This document shows, piece after piece, positions 1-8,096 of a stretch of DNA of 14,855 nucleotides. Both the position numbers and the translations under genes were made by a program. Origin of the DNA: Avoscillospira sp045589035 (lineage in GTDB: Bacteria > Bacillota > Clostridia > Oscillospirales > Oscillospiraceae); contig JAZNFJ010000068.1 in NCBI GenBank assembly GCA_045589035.1, positions 1 through 14,855 on the forward strand. Reading direction: 5' to 3'. How positions within the stretch are numbered: position 1 is the stretch's first letter; every line of letters begins with the position of its first letter. The notes below the pieces were generated by a model. That model ran no database searches, was not told where the DNA came from, and worked only from the letters and a program-made list of their open reading frames with translations.

Positions 1-341
1 CCAAAATCCAGAAAGTTGCCGGTCCTGGCAAATTTCAGCGCCAGTTTCAGAGGATCTTCCGCCTGCTCCACCATGGTACGCAGTCCCGGCAGCAGTTCCA
101 AAACCAAGTCATTGCTGTCCCTTTTCAGCTGGCCGTAGGCACCCTCCCCGGGCCAGTATTTGGCATAGGCCAGAGAGAATTTGTCCGTCAGCCACGGGGC
201 TGATACCCCTTTGGGGGCATCGAGAATGGCCTGCATCACATCCCGCAGGTAGGCATCGGCCTTTTCTCCATCGCCCTTTGCCATGGCAAGCTTGTAATGG
301 CGATGGACCAGGCACTCGATACAATGGGCATCAAATTGCAT
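1..341 (-). CDS. DUF89 / ARMT1-like metal-dependent phosphatase, N-terminal part (cut by window edge)
   Basis: I translated the minus strand from an ATG at 339-341. This gives 113 codons with no stop before the left edge. The start has a GGAGG ribosome site seven bases upstream and overlaps the last 11 bases of the FliB-like gene, so it is the last visible gene of that operon. The N-terminus has a CxxC pair (CIECL, residues about 8-12). The visible part ends in a motif reading ALKFARTGNFLDF, which matches the conserved A-x-x-GN-x-IDFG stretch of the DUF89/ARMT1-like fold. That family contains Mn/Ni-dependent damage-control phosphatases acting on sugar phosphates or related metabolites. The catalytic Asp/Asn residues lie beyond the edge, so activity cannot be judged. 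Family assignment is fairly sure; substrate is unknown. Confidence 0.72.
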   Translation of the reverse strand, partial: MQFDAHCIECLVHRHYKLAMAKGDGEKADAYLRDVMQAILDAPKGVSAPWLTDKFSLAYAKYWPGEGAYGQLKRDSNDLVLELLPGLRTMVEQAEDPLKLALKFARTGNFLDF

Positions 342-1392
342 GTTTGACCTCCAAAAGCCGCAGAAGCTGCTCTTTGGAAAAATGGGGCAGATCCATGGCT
401 TTTCGCAAAAGCGAGAGATTATCGTCGCTGTGCTCCACTTCCTTGGCATAGAGCCGGGCAGCTTCAGAAATGCTGCCCACCGTCCGCGCCAGAGAAGCAA
501 CCGCAAGGACGCTGACCACCGCAGCGGCAGCCTGCCGCCACACATAGCCGTCGCAGGCAGCCTTCAGCCACCAGCGGAACACATAATAGACCGCCAACTG
601 CTCCAAAGGCAGGGCGTTTTCATCCACATCCGTGGTTTCCAGTTCGTTCAGATGTACGGGGAATGTTTCCGTCAGATGCTCCATGGCAAGAAGCAGCTGG
701 CGGCAATGGGTCATGGTGCCCCAACGGCGATGTCTGCGAAGCCGCAGCAGCATCTTGTCCTGATAAGTTTGGTCCTCATAGCATTGGCACAGGTTCAGTG
801 CCGCAGCGGGTCTGTCCATACAGCCATCCAGCCGATGGGCAAAGGCCAGAAGCAATGCCAATCGGTCGGACAGCTTCCGATTGCGGTTCTGCAAAATGGA
901 AAAGGCCGTTTTTCTGCCTGCCATGACCATCTGGAAGATATCGCCGTCCAGATCATTGGGTTGGGGCGGCAGATCATCGGTGTGGGATACAAAAAACAAA
1001 GGTTGCTCCCGGTTCAGCAGCAAGTCTGCCGCCGCCGGGCAGGAAAGAGACAGCATGGTTTCTTCCAGACCGCCGTAAATTTCGGAAAATCTAGGGTGAT
1101 TATCACAGGTGACACTAAGCATTTTGGGTCCATGGGCACAGACCAGAGCGCACAGCCCGTCCTCCGTCAAAAGTGGACAGGCACCGTTTTCCTGCTTCAG
1201 GCAGGTATCGCCCTCAGCATCCACATACATGGCTGCCCGGACTTTTTCGCCCAGTTCCCCCTCCAAGGCTTCATAACGAGCCTTGGTTTCTCCGTCCACG
1301 ACGATCGCCCATGCCTGCCGGCAGCAGGTATCGGGGCAATCCCCTGCCAGACAGTGAAATTCATTCAAATAATCGGGGTAGCGGTAAAGCAT
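331..1392 (-). CDS. FliB-family cysteine-cluster protein (flagellin lysine-N-methylase-like)
   Basis: The protein has 353 residues, the usual length for the FliB family. The N-terminus carries a cysteine cluster (C14, C19, C23, C24, within GDCPDTCC). A second set follows at C72, C81, C85, C96 and C118, the last in a LSLSCPAAADLL motif typical of FliB. Named members methylate lysines of flagellin, and the cysteines probably hold metal. The family is also common in clostridia without obvious flagella, so a flagellin substrate is not implied here, and no flagellar gene is visible. AAGGAG lies five bases before the ATG and overlaps the stop of the aminopeptidase gene, with only 9 bases between the genes. 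The 3' end overlaps the DUF89 start by 11 bases. Family is well supported; the substrate is a guess. Confidence 0.78.
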   Translation of the reverse strand: MLYRYPDYLNEFHCLAGDCPDTCCRQAWAIVVDGETKARYEALEGELGEKVRAAMYVDAEGDTCLKQENGACPLLTEDGLCALVCAHGPKMLSVTCDNHPRFSEIYGGLEETMLSLSCPAAADLLLNREQPLFFVSHTDDLPPQPNDLDGDIFQMVMAGRKTAFSILQNRNRKLSDRLALLLAFAHRLDGCMDRPAAALNLCQCYEDQTYQDKMLLRLRRHRRWGTMTHCRQLLLAMEHLTETFPVHLNELETTDVDENALPLEQLAVYYVFRWWLKAACDGYVWRQAAAAVVSVLAVASLARTVGSISEAARLYAKEVEHSDDNLSLLRKAMDLPHFSKEQLLRLLEVKHAI

Positions 1393-1401
1393 GGTTTCTC
1401 C

Positions 1402-2625
1402 TTAAAAAGCCCAGTTGCCGTCCTTGAAAATGGGAACGGTCTTGCCGTCCTTGCAATGGGCGGTGATCTGCAGATCGGCAGTACCGATCATGAAATCTTC
1501 GTGAATCATGGAATCGTTAATGCCCAATTTACGGCATTCTTCCAATGTCTTGTTGTGGTGATCTTCGATGGTATCGGCATAGCCCATGCCCAGCGCCAGA
1601 TGGCAGCAGGCATTTTCATCGAAAAGGGTGTTATAGAACAAAAGGCCCGTGTTGTTGATGGGACTGTCATAGGGCACGAGAGCACACTCGCCCAGATACC
1701 TTGCGCCTTCATCCATATCCAGCATCTGCTGCAGCAGTTCATCGTTGGTTTCCGCGTGGGCTTCCACCACACGGCCTTCCTCAAAACGGAACCAGAAATC
1801 CTCGATCAGCTGGCCCTGATAGCTCAACGGCTTGGAGGCATAGACGATACCTTCGGCCTTGCCCCGCATGGGAGAAATAAAACACTCCTCCGTGGGCATA
1901 TTGGGATTGAAGAACACACCCTTATCGGTGGTTTCTCCGCCGCCGCAGAAGATGGCTTCGGGGATCATGCCAACGGTCAGATCCGTGCCGTTGGAAGCCT
2001 TGTAGTGCAGGCTCTCAATGCCCAAAGCATTGAGATAAGCGCAGCGGTCATGGAGATCCTTGTTGTGGGCATCCCATGCAGCCATGGGATCTTCCTCCAC
2101 ACGGGCGGTCTGCAAAATGGCCTCCCACAGTTTCTCTACAGCTCTGCCTTTCGGCTCACCGGGGAACATCTTTTTCGCCCAGGCTGTGCCTGGCACACCG
2201 GCAATGCACCACTGGTGCTTGCCCTCCATGGCATCCCGATAAGGCTTCACCACAGGGTATCTGCCCTGCTGACCCTTGCTCATTTTTTCAATATTCATGC
2301 CCTTGAGTCCATCGGGGTCATCGGAGATGAGAAACAGCCGGCAGGGCAGCTTTTCTGCCATGTAGCGGAGCTTCTCTTCCTCAAAGGATTCCACCGTAGA
2401 CAATGCCTTGACCGTACGGTGGCGGACATGGATCTTATCCAGAGGATCGTAGCTGAGATCCACATGGACCTTCCGCGCACCGGCCTTATAGAGTTCATCC
2501 ACCACCATGGCGGTAAACTCCGGCTGTTCAATGCCGGCATTGAGGAACACATCCTGCCCCTTTTGGACATTGCAGCCCTTGCGGGCAATGAGTTTTGCGT
2601 ACTTTCTGAGTCTGGTTTTCTGCAT
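1402..2625 (-). CDS. M29-family metallo-aminopeptidase (AmpS/AmpT-like)
   Basis: A 407-residue cytoplasmic peptidase matching family M29 over its whole length (family size about 400-410). M29 enzymes remove N-terminal amino acids using two metal ions. The expected ligands are visible: Glu in PTEE (246/247), Glu313 in YLGE, His342 in CCHLALG, Tyr349 in GMGY, and His375 and Asp377 in MIHEDFMIG. The N-terminal half shows the usual KxIARKGCNVQKGQDV opening. The ATG at 2623-2625 has GAGG eight bases upstream. It is the first gene of an operon with the FliB-like and DUF89 genes and is divergent from the lipoprotein gene. No convincing promoter was found in the short upstream gap. Peptide turnover is the likely role; the exact specificity is not visible. 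Confidence 0.9.
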   Translation of the reverse strand: MQKTRLRKYAKLIARKGCNVQKGQDVFLNAGIEQPEFTAMVVDELYKAGARKVHVDLSYDPLDKIHVRHRTVKALSTVESFEEEKLRYMAEKLPCRLFLISDDPDGLKGMNIEKMSKGQQGRYPVVKPYRDAMEGKHQWCIAGVPGTAWAKKMFPGEPKGRAVEKLWEAILQTARVEEDPMAAWDAHNKDLHDRCAYLNALGIESLHYKASNGTDLTVGMIPEAIFCGGGETTDKGVFFNPNMPTEECFISPMRGKAEGIVYASKPLSYQGQLIEDFWFRFEEGRVVEAHAETNDELLQQMLDMDEGARYLGECALVPYDSPINNTGLLFYNTLFDENACCHLALGMGYADTIEDHHNKTLEECRKLGINDSMIHEDFMIGTADLQITAHCKDGKTVPIFKDGNWAF

Positions 2626-2667
2626 GGTAAACGCCTCACATTATATTTGATAACATCATAGCAAAGA

Positions 2668-2697
2668 TTGGACAGGAAAGCAAGAATGTGGTATAAT
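2668..2697 (+). promoter_or_regulatory. Sigma-A promoter of the lipoprotein gene
   Basis: TTGGAC (2668-2673), an 18-base spacer and TATAAT (2692-2697). A TGG just before the -10 box makes it an extended -10. It lies 32 bases before the chosen start codon. Confidence 0.75.
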
Positions 2698-2729
2698 GAG
2701 GAAAATACTCGTACAGGAGGGTGCCGAAC

Positions 2730-3593
2730 ATGAAAAAAAGATGCATCATTCTTGCTGTTCTGCTGCTGTTAGTATGTCTGGTTGGCTGCGGAAAGCAGGA
2801 GGTAATTCCCGGCAGACCCCATGCACTGGAAATCACCTACGGTGAACGCAGTATTCATGCAATCACCGGCGGCTATGCCTGGAACTGGAAGGAAGGCGGC
2901 AAGAGCAAAACCGTCACCGCTGATGCCTTCGATCCCAGACTGTATCAGGACAAACTGACTTATCTCAACACCAGTGATGCCACTTCCATGGCTTTGGATT
3001 TCCTCATCCGGCCCGACAGTCTGACAGTGGAAGTTTTTTCCGCCGATGATGGCTACACCAATGGCGAAGTGGTGGAACTGAATGATCTGACCCTCCATGC
3101 GCCTCTGGACGGCAGCGACCACCTCTACACCGTCACCGCTCAGTGGAATGAGGACAAGCGGGGCTGGGGCAGCTGTACATACCATTTCCGCTTCCTTGCC
3201 CGTGCTTTGACTTCTGCCGCACCTGCCGCTACCGATACCGGTGATCTGGATCTCAATCAGGTACTCACCATGGATGCCGATGATTTCTGGGGCATTGAAT
3301 TTACCAACCACATGGAAGGCACTGTCAAAACCTGCCTTTCCAAGAAAGAAAAGACCATGCTGCTGCAGTTTGTGAAGGACAAAACTCCCTCCAATCCCAC
3401 ACCTGCAGCCCCCACACAGATCGAAACCATGTTCTCTATGCGTGTGGTCACTCTGACCGGTTCTCAGCTGACCCTCAACTTCGGCTCCGATGGCAGAAGT
3501 GCCTGTATGCAGGTAGGCAGCACCACCTATGAACTGAAGCCCATGGACATGAATGCCCTGTGGATGCAGATCGGTTCTCCGGTTGCCGGGTAA
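2730..3593 (+). CDS. Unrecognised secreted lipoprotein
   Basis: I start this at the ATG at 2730. AGGAGG at 2715-2720 is nine bases upstream, whereas the in-frame GTG at 2721 touches the Shine-Dalgarno box and cannot be used. The 287-residue product begins with MKKRC, a run of hydrophobic residues and a lipobox LVGC with the acceptor cysteine at residue 20. It is therefore probably a lipid-anchored protein on the outer face of the membrane. The rest shows no family I can name. The first part (after about residue 30) has a GGYAWNW segment and alternating beta-like residues. An Ala/Pro/Thr linker follows near the middle, and the C-terminal part is also beta-rich. It stands alone with its own promoter and a strong terminator downstream. 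Function unknown. Confidence 0.85.
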   Translation: MKKRCIILAVLLLLVCLVGCGKQEVIPGRPHALEITYGERSIHAITGGYAWNWKEGGKSKTVTADAFDPRLYQDKLTYLNTSDATSMALDFLIRPDSLTVEVFSADDGYTNGEVVELNDLTLHAPLDGSDHLYTVTAQWNEDKRGWGSCTYHFRFLARALTSAAPAATDTGDLDLNQVLTMDADDFWGIEFTNHMEGTVKTCLSKKEKTMLLQFVKDKTPSNPTPAAPTQIETMFSMRVVTLTGSQLTLNFGSDGRSACMQVGSTTYELKPMDMNALWMQIGSPVAG

Positions 3594-3688
3594 ACATACA
3601 AGTTTTTGTATATTTTATGAATATATACAAGTCAGCATGCATCTCGAATCTCTTCCCAATTGTTTGAAACCCCTATGACAAAATAAGC

Positions 3689-3735
3689 ACCGCCGAGTTT
3701 TTGCCAAAGGTTTGGCAATGCTCGGCGGTATTTTT
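3689..3735 (+). terminator. Intrinsic terminator between the lipoprotein and arg operon
   Basis: Outer stem ACCGCCGAG (3689-3697) with CTCGGCGGT (3721-3729), and an inner stem TTGCCAAA/TTTGGCAA closed by a small loop, followed by ATTTTT. It most likely ends the lipoprotein transcript and insulates the argC promoter. It is about 95 bases past the lipoprotein stop. An attenuator role for arg is less likely, because the clear arg promoter lies downstream of it. Confidence 0.82.
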
Positions 3736-3775
3736 GTGCAAGTTGATTAAATATTCAATTAAAGCGGAAAAGTCA

Positions 3776-3804
3776 TTGCATTTCATTGAATAATGATGTA
3801 TAAT
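3776..3804 (+). promoter_or_regulatory. Promoter of the argCJBD operon
   Basis: TTGCAT (3776-3781), a 17-base spacer and TATAAT (3799-3804), 31 bases before the argC ATG. An inverted pair TATTCAAT (3752-3759) and ATTGAATA (3785-3792) lies just upstream of and within it. The pair resembles the TATTCA/TGAATA half-sites of arginine-repressor (ArgR/AhrC) boxes. The promoter is clear; the operator is inference. Confidence 0.8.
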
Positions 3805-3835
3805 CCATGTATATTTTCCAAAAGGAGCAATAGAG

Positions 3836-4768
3836 ATGAAGAAAGTCTTTATTGACGGCAGCGCCGGTACCACCGGTCTGCGGATTTTTGAGCGGCTTTC
3901 CGCCCGGCAGGATCTGGAACTGATGATCTTGCCCGATGAGGTACGGAAAGACCCCGCTGCCCGGAAGCAGGCACTGAACAGCTGCGATGTGGCTTTTTTG
4001 TGTCTGCCCGATGCCGCCGCCATGGAAGCGGTGAGCCTCATCGAAAACGACCGTGTCACGATTCTGGACACCTCCACCGCCCACCGCACCAATCCCGACT
4101 GGGCTTACGGTTTCCCGGAACTGGGACAGGATTATAAAGAAAAACTGCTCTGCAGCCGACGGATCGCTGTCCCCGGCTGCCATGCCAGCGGCTTTATCGC
4201 ATTGGTATCCCCTCTGGTGAAAGCAGGCTTGCTGCCAAGTGCTTCTCTGCTGACCTGCCATTCCATCACCGGTTACTCCGGCGGCGGCAAGTCCATGATT
4301 GCCCAGTACGAAGCAGAGAGCAGAGATGCCCTGCTGGGTGCGCCCCGGCAGTATGCTCTGACTCAGAGCCACAAGCATCTGAAAGAGATGAAAGCCGTCT
4401 GCGGCTTGGAAAATGCCCCCATCTTCTGCCCCATCGTTTCCGATTTTTACTCCGGCATGGTGGTCACCGTGCCTCTGTTCAAGGAGCATCTGACAGAAGG
4501 CACAATCATTGCCGATATTCAGAAAATCTATGCCGCCCAGTATCAGGGACCCATGGTGGAATACCTGCCCCAAATGGACGAAAGCGGCTTTGTGTCCGGC
4601 GCTGGCCTTTCCGGCAAGGACAAAATGGAAGTCACCGTCTGCGGCAATGAAGACCGCATTGTGCTGATCGCCCGCTATGACAATCTGGGCAAGGGCGCAT
4701 CCGGCGCCGCCGTCCAATGCCTCAATCTGGTTCTGGACTGCGATCCCACCACAGGACTGGAACTGTAA
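3836..4768 (+). CDS. argC: N-acetyl-gamma-glutamyl-phosphate reductase (short, type 2)
   Basis: Third step of arginine synthesis: NADPH-dependent reduction of N-acetylglutamyl-5-phosphate to the semialdehyde. The 310-residue protein has the nucleotide-binding loop GSAGTTG at residues 8-14 and LDTSTAHR at 78-84. The catalytic cysteine C115 sits in AVPGCHASGF. Its length and motif spacing fit the shorter type 2 ArgC rather than the roughly 345-residue type 1. An AAAGGAG ribosome site precedes the ATG at a normal distance. It is the first gene of argC-argJ-argB-argD, 15 bases before argJ. The whole operon lies between its own promoter and a strong terminator. Confidence 0.96.
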   Translation: MKKVFIDGSAGTTGLRIFERLSARQDLELMILPDEVRKDPAARKQALNSCDVAFLCLPDAAAMEAVSLIENDRVTILDTSTAHRTNPDWAYGFPELGQDYKEKLLCSRRIAVPGCHASGFIALVSPLVKAGLLPSASLLTCHSITGYSGGGKSMIAQYEAESRDALLGAPRQYALTQSHKHLKEMKAVCGLENAPIFCPIVSDFYSGMVVTVPLFKEHLTEGTIIADIQKIYAAQYQGPMVEYLPQMDESGFVSGAGLSGKDKMEVTVCGNEDRIVLIARYDNLGKGASGAAVQCLNLVLDCDPTTGLEL

Positions 4769-4783
4769 AAAGGAGTACATATT

Positions 4784-6001
4784 ATGAGTTTGAATGTTAT
4801 TTCCGGCGGTGTCTGCGCCGCAAAGGGTTTTACCGCCAACGGTGTCCACTGCGGCATCCGTCATAACCGCACCAAGCGGGATCTGGCGCCGATTTATTCC
4901 GCCGTTCCGGCCTCTGCCGCCAGTGTCTATACCACCAATCTGGTCAAGGGCGCACCCATTGCCGTCACCAAGGCCAACATTGCCGACGGCAAGGCACAGG
5001 CCATCATCTGCAACTCCGGCAATGCCAACACCTGCAATGCTGACGGCATTGAGGTGGCGGAAACCATGTGCCAACTGCTGGGCAAGGAACTGAACATCGC
5101 CCCCACCGATGTGGTGGTGGCTTCCACCGGTGTCATCGGTCAGAAGCTGAATGTCACCCCCATTGCGGGCGGCATTCCCGAACTGGTCAAGGGTCTGGGT
5201 GACAACAGCGATGCTGCTGCCGAAGCCATTATGACCACCGACACCGCCAAAAAGGAAATCGCTGTTTCCTTTTTGGTAGACGGTGTGGAGTGCAAGATCG
5301 GCGGTATCGCCAAGGGCTCCGGCATGATTCATCCCAACATGGCCACCATGCTGGTGTTCATCACCACCGACTGCGCCATCTCCCCTGCCATGCTCCAGAA
5401 GGCTCTCAGCACCGATATTCAGAGCACCTTCAACATGGTTTCCGTGGATGGCGATACCTCTACCAACGACATGGTCACCGTCCTTGCCAACGGCATGGCA
5501 GGCAATAAGGAGATCACCGCTGACGGCGAAGGCTTTGATACTTTCATGGCAGCCCTCAATACCGTGACCATGTACCTGTGCCGCTGTATCGCCGGTGACG
5601 GCGAAGGCGCCACCAAGCTGCTGGAATGCAAGCTTACCGGCGCTGCCGACGAAAAGACCGCAAAGATCGTTGCTAAAAGCATCATCTGCTCCTCTCTGAC
5701 CAAGGCTGCTATGTTCGGCGCCGATGCCAACTGGGGCCGTATCCTCTGCGCCATCGGCTACTCCGGTGCCGATGTGGATGTGAACAAGGTAGATGTCCGC
5801 TTCCGCTCTCCCAAGGGCGAAGTGCTGGTCTGCAAGGACGGTGCCGGTGTGGACTTCTCCGAAGAACTGGCAAAGGAAATTTTGCTGGAGCACGACATCG
5901 AAATTCTCGTAGAGCTGAACAGCGGCGATGCTTCTGCCATTGCATGGGGCTGCGATCTGACCTACGATTATGTGAAGATCAACGGCGATTACAGAACTTG
6001 A
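4784..6001 (+). CDS. argJ: Ornithine acetyltransferase / N-acetylglutamate synthase
   Basis: Moves the acetyl group from N-acetylornithine to glutamate, releasing ornithine and recycling the acetyl donor. Bifunctional members can also use acetyl-CoA. The 405 residues match the family length. The self-cleavage site is visible in KGSGMIHPNMATML: cleavage is expected between A187 and T188, with T188 becoming the N-terminal nucleophile of the beta chain. The C-terminus DLTYDYVKINGDYRT is nearly invariant in the family. AAAAGGAG lies upstream of the ATG, 15 bases after argC. With argB and argD beside it and no argE or argA here, the cyclic pathway is implied. Whether the enzyme is mono- or bifunctional cannot be read from sequence. 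Confidence 0.96.
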   Translation: MSLNVISGGVCAAKGFTANGVHCGIRHNRTKRDLAPIYSAVPASAASVYTTNLVKGAPIAVTKANIADGKAQAIICNSGNANTCNADGIEVAETMCQLLGKELNIAPTDVVVASTGVIGQKLNVTPIAGGIPELVKGLGDNSDAAAEAIMTTDTAKKEIAVSFLVDGVECKIGGIAKGSGMIHPNMATMLVFITTDCAISPAMLQKALSTDIQSTFNMVSVDGDTSTNDMVTVLANGMAGNKEITADGEGFDTFMAALNTVTMYLCRCIAGDGEGATKLLECKLTGAADEKTAKIVAKSIICSSLTKAAMFGADANWGRILCAIGYSGADVDVNKVDVRFRSPKGEVLVCKDGAGVDFSEELAKEILLEHDIEILVELNSGDASAIAWGCDLTYDYVKINGDYRT

Positions 6002-6011
6002 GGTAACAATT

Positions 6012-6884
6012 ATGAATGTTTCCAACCATCATCGCGCGGAAATTCTGGTGGAGGCACTGCCTTACATCAAGAAATATAACGGCAAAATCATTGTCATCAA
6101 ATACGGCGGCAATGCCATGATCAACGAAGAACTGAAGCAGCAGGTCATGGAAGACCTTGTGCTGCTGCACCTGATCGGTGTGAAGGTGGTTCTGGTCCAC
6201 GGCGGCGGCCCGGAGATTACCGAAATGCTGCAGAAAGTGGGCAAGGAAGCTACTTGGGTGGACGGACTTCGCGTCACTGATCAGGAAACTGTGGAGATCG
6301 TCCAGATGGTGCTGGCAGGCAAGATCAACAAGACTTTGGTCAAGCTGCTGGAGGCCAAGGGCGGCAAAGCCATGGGTGTCAGCGGCATTGACGGCGGCAT
6401 GATCCAGTGCAAGGTCAAGGACTCCCGTCTGGGCTTCGTGGGTGAAGTGACAGAGGTCAATGTGCAGCCCATCCGCGACCTGCTGGAAAAGGATTATATC
6501 CCCGTGGTGTCCACCGTGGGCTGTGATATGGAGGGCAACACCTACAACATCAATGCCGATACGGCAGCTGCCCATATTGCGGGTGCTTTGCAGGCAGAAC
6601 GCCTCATCGCCATGACCGATATTACCGGCATTATGATGGATCCCAAGGACCCCGAATCCCTCATTCCCTGCATTGACCTGCAGGATGCCAAGGATTTGTT
6701 TGACAAAGGCATCATTTCCGGCGGCATGATTCCCAAGGTGCAGTGCTGCATCGATGCCATTCACCACGGTGTCCACAAAGTCACCATTCTGGACGGCCGT
6801 GTATCCCACGCCATTCTCATGGAACTGCTGACCGACGAAGGTGCCGGTACCATGGTGGTGCAGGATAAATTTGCCGCCAATTAA
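6012..6884 (+). CDS. argB: Acetylglutamate kinase
   Basis: Phosphorylates N-acetylglutamate using ATP, the usual feedback-controlled step. The 290-residue protein shows the phosphate-binding KYGG at residues 30-33, the VHGGGPEI loop near 62-69, and the C-terminal DGRVSHAILMELLTDEGAGT block. It has the extra N-terminal helix before the KYGG strand, with a sequence like RAEILVEALPYIKKYNGK. In known family members this helix goes with arginine-inhibited hexameric enzymes, so feedback by arginine is likely (inference). The gene starts 10 bases after argJ, and its GAGG ribosome site overlaps the argJ stop codon. Confidence 0.96.
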   Translation: MNVSNHHRAEILVEALPYIKKYNGKIIVIKYGGNAMINEELKQQVMEDLVLLHLIGVKVVLVHGGGPEITEMLQKVGKEATWVDGLRVTDQETVEIVQMVLAGKINKTLVKLLEAKGGKAMGVSGIDGGMIQCKVKDSRLGFVGEVTEVNVQPIRDLLEKDYIPVVSTVGCDMEGNTYNINADTAAAHIAGALQAERLIAMTDITGIMMDPKDPESLIPCIDLQDAKDLFDKGIISGGMIPKVQCCIDAIHHGVHKVTILDGRVSHAILMELLTDEGAGTMVVQDKFAAN

Positions 6885-6896
6885 GGAGCTGTTATT

Positions 6897-8057
6897 ATGA
6901 GCATCAAAGCCATTGACAAAGCATTCGTCGCCAATACCTACAACCGCTTCGATCTGCAGATCAACGGCGGCAAGGGTTCTCTGGTCTGGGACGAAACCGG
7001 CAAGGAATACATCGATCTGGGTACCGGCATTGCTGTCAACACCTTCGGTGTTGCCGATGAGATCTGGCAGAATGCCATTACGGAGCAGCTGCAGAAGGTG
7101 CAGCACACCTCCAACCTCTACTACACCGAGCCCTGCGCCAAGCTGGCACAGATGCTCTGCGAAAAGACCGGGATGAAGAAGGTCTTCTTCTCCAATTCCG
7201 GCGCGGAAGCCAATGAATGCGCCATCAAGGTGGCAAGAAAGTATGCTGCCGAGAAAAAGGGCACCGATCACTACACCATCGTGACTTTGTGGGACTCCTT
7301 CCACGGCCGTACCCTCACCACCCTGGCCGCAACGGGACAGGATGTGTTCCACAAGGACTTCCAGCCTCTGACCCCCGGTTTTGTCCATGCCAAGGCCAAT
7401 GACCTTGCCGATGTGGCTGCCAAGGTTGCCGAAAACAAGGTGGCGGCTGTCATGATCGAGATCGTTCAGGGCGAAGGCGGTGTCAATCCTCTGACCAGGG
7501 AGTTTGTACAGGGTGTTGCCAAGCTGTGCGCTGAGCAGGATATTCTGCTGATCTGTGACGAAGTCCAGATCGGCAACGGCAGAAGCGGCAAGCTCTACGG
7601 CTACATGCACTACGGTGTGCAGCCGGACATCGTTTCCACCGCCAAGGGTCTTTGCGGCGGTCTGCCGCTGGGCGCCACCATGATGAATGAAAAGACCGAG
7701 AAGGTTCTGGGCTTCAGCGATCACGGCTCCACCTTCGGCGGCAACCCCGTCTGCTGCGCCGGTGCCATCAGCACCCTGAGCCGACTGGATGATGCCACGC
7801 TGGAAGGTGTGCAGGAACGATCCAAGCTGATTTTTGACACCCTGCAGGGCAAACCCGGCATCAAGAGTGTCACCGGTCTTGGCCTGATGCTGGGCATTGA
7901 AACGGAGAAGCCCGCCAAGGATGTCATCGCCGCCTGTATGGAACAGGGCGTGCTGGTCCTCAGCGCCCACGGCAAGGTCAGACTTCTGCCGGCATTGAAC
8001 ATCCCCATGGAACTGCTGAAAAAGGCTCTGGATGTTATTCTGGAAGCCTGTAAATAA
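6897..8057 (+). CDS. argD: Acetylornithine aminotransferase
   Basis: PLP-dependent class III aminotransferase making N-acetylornithine from the semialdehyde and glutamate. At 386 residues it is of normal length. The phosphate-binding SNSGAEANE lies at 99-107 and SFHGRT at 134-139. The cofactor-binding Asp221 is in ICDEVQ, and the Schiff-base lysine is K250 in STAKGLCGGLPLGA. AAGGAG precedes the ATG, 12 bases after argB. It is the last gene of the operon and is followed almost at once by a terminator. argF, argG, argH and carbamoyl-phosphate synthase are not in this window. Paralogues act on other omega-amines, but the operon settles the assignment. Confidence 0.95.
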   Translation: MSIKAIDKAFVANTYNRFDLQINGGKGSLVWDETGKEYIDLGTGIAVNTFGVADEIWQNAITEQLQKVQHTSNLYYTEPCAKLAQMLCEKTGMKKVFFSNSGAEANECAIKVARKYAAEKKGTDHYTIVTLWDSFHGRTLTTLAATGQDVFHKDFQPLTPGFVHAKANDLADVAAKVAENKVAAVMIEIVQGEGGVNPLTREFVQGVAKLCAEQDILLICDEVQIGNGRSGKLYGYMHYGVQPDIVSTAKGLCGGLPLGATMMNEKTEKVLGFSDHGSTFGGNPVCCAGAISTLSRLDDATLEGVQERSKLIFDTLQGKPGIKSVTGLGLMLGIETEKPAKDVIAACMEQGVLVLSAHGKVRLLPALNIPMELLKKALDVILEACK

Positions 8058-8064
8058 AAAATTC

Positions 8065-8096
8065 AGACCTTCGGCTGAGCCGAAGGTCTTTTCTTA
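8065..8096 (+). terminator. Terminator of the arg operon (shared with the convergent gene)
   Basis: Perfect 11-bp stem AGACCTTCGGC / GCCGAAGGTCT with a TGA loop, then TTTTCTT. On the other strand the stem is followed by GAATTTTTTA, so it can serve the convergent TIGR04076 gene too. Confidence 0.93.

Noticed and set aside
340..2661. 773-codon open frame on the plus strand opposite the FliB-like and aminopeptidase genes
   Set aside because: It is antisense to two well-supported genes with family motifs; its length comes from codon bias on the other strand, and its sequence shows no domain.
2640..2668. TATAAT on the minus strand before the aminopeptidase gene
   Set aside because: It would place the transcription start inside or past the Shine-Dalgarno box, and no -35 box fits the spacing.
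3594..3835. T-box or other riboswitch in the argC leader
   Set aside because: No T-box sequence (GGTGG-x-ACCGCG) is present, and the argC promoter lies downstream of the terminator hairpin, leaving only a short leader.
3773..7970. Two very long minus-strand open frames (750 and 663 codons) opposite argC-argD
   Set aside because: They are shadows of the arg genes, which have full-length family matches and ribosome sites; the minus frames have Gly/His/Ala-rich low-complexity content.
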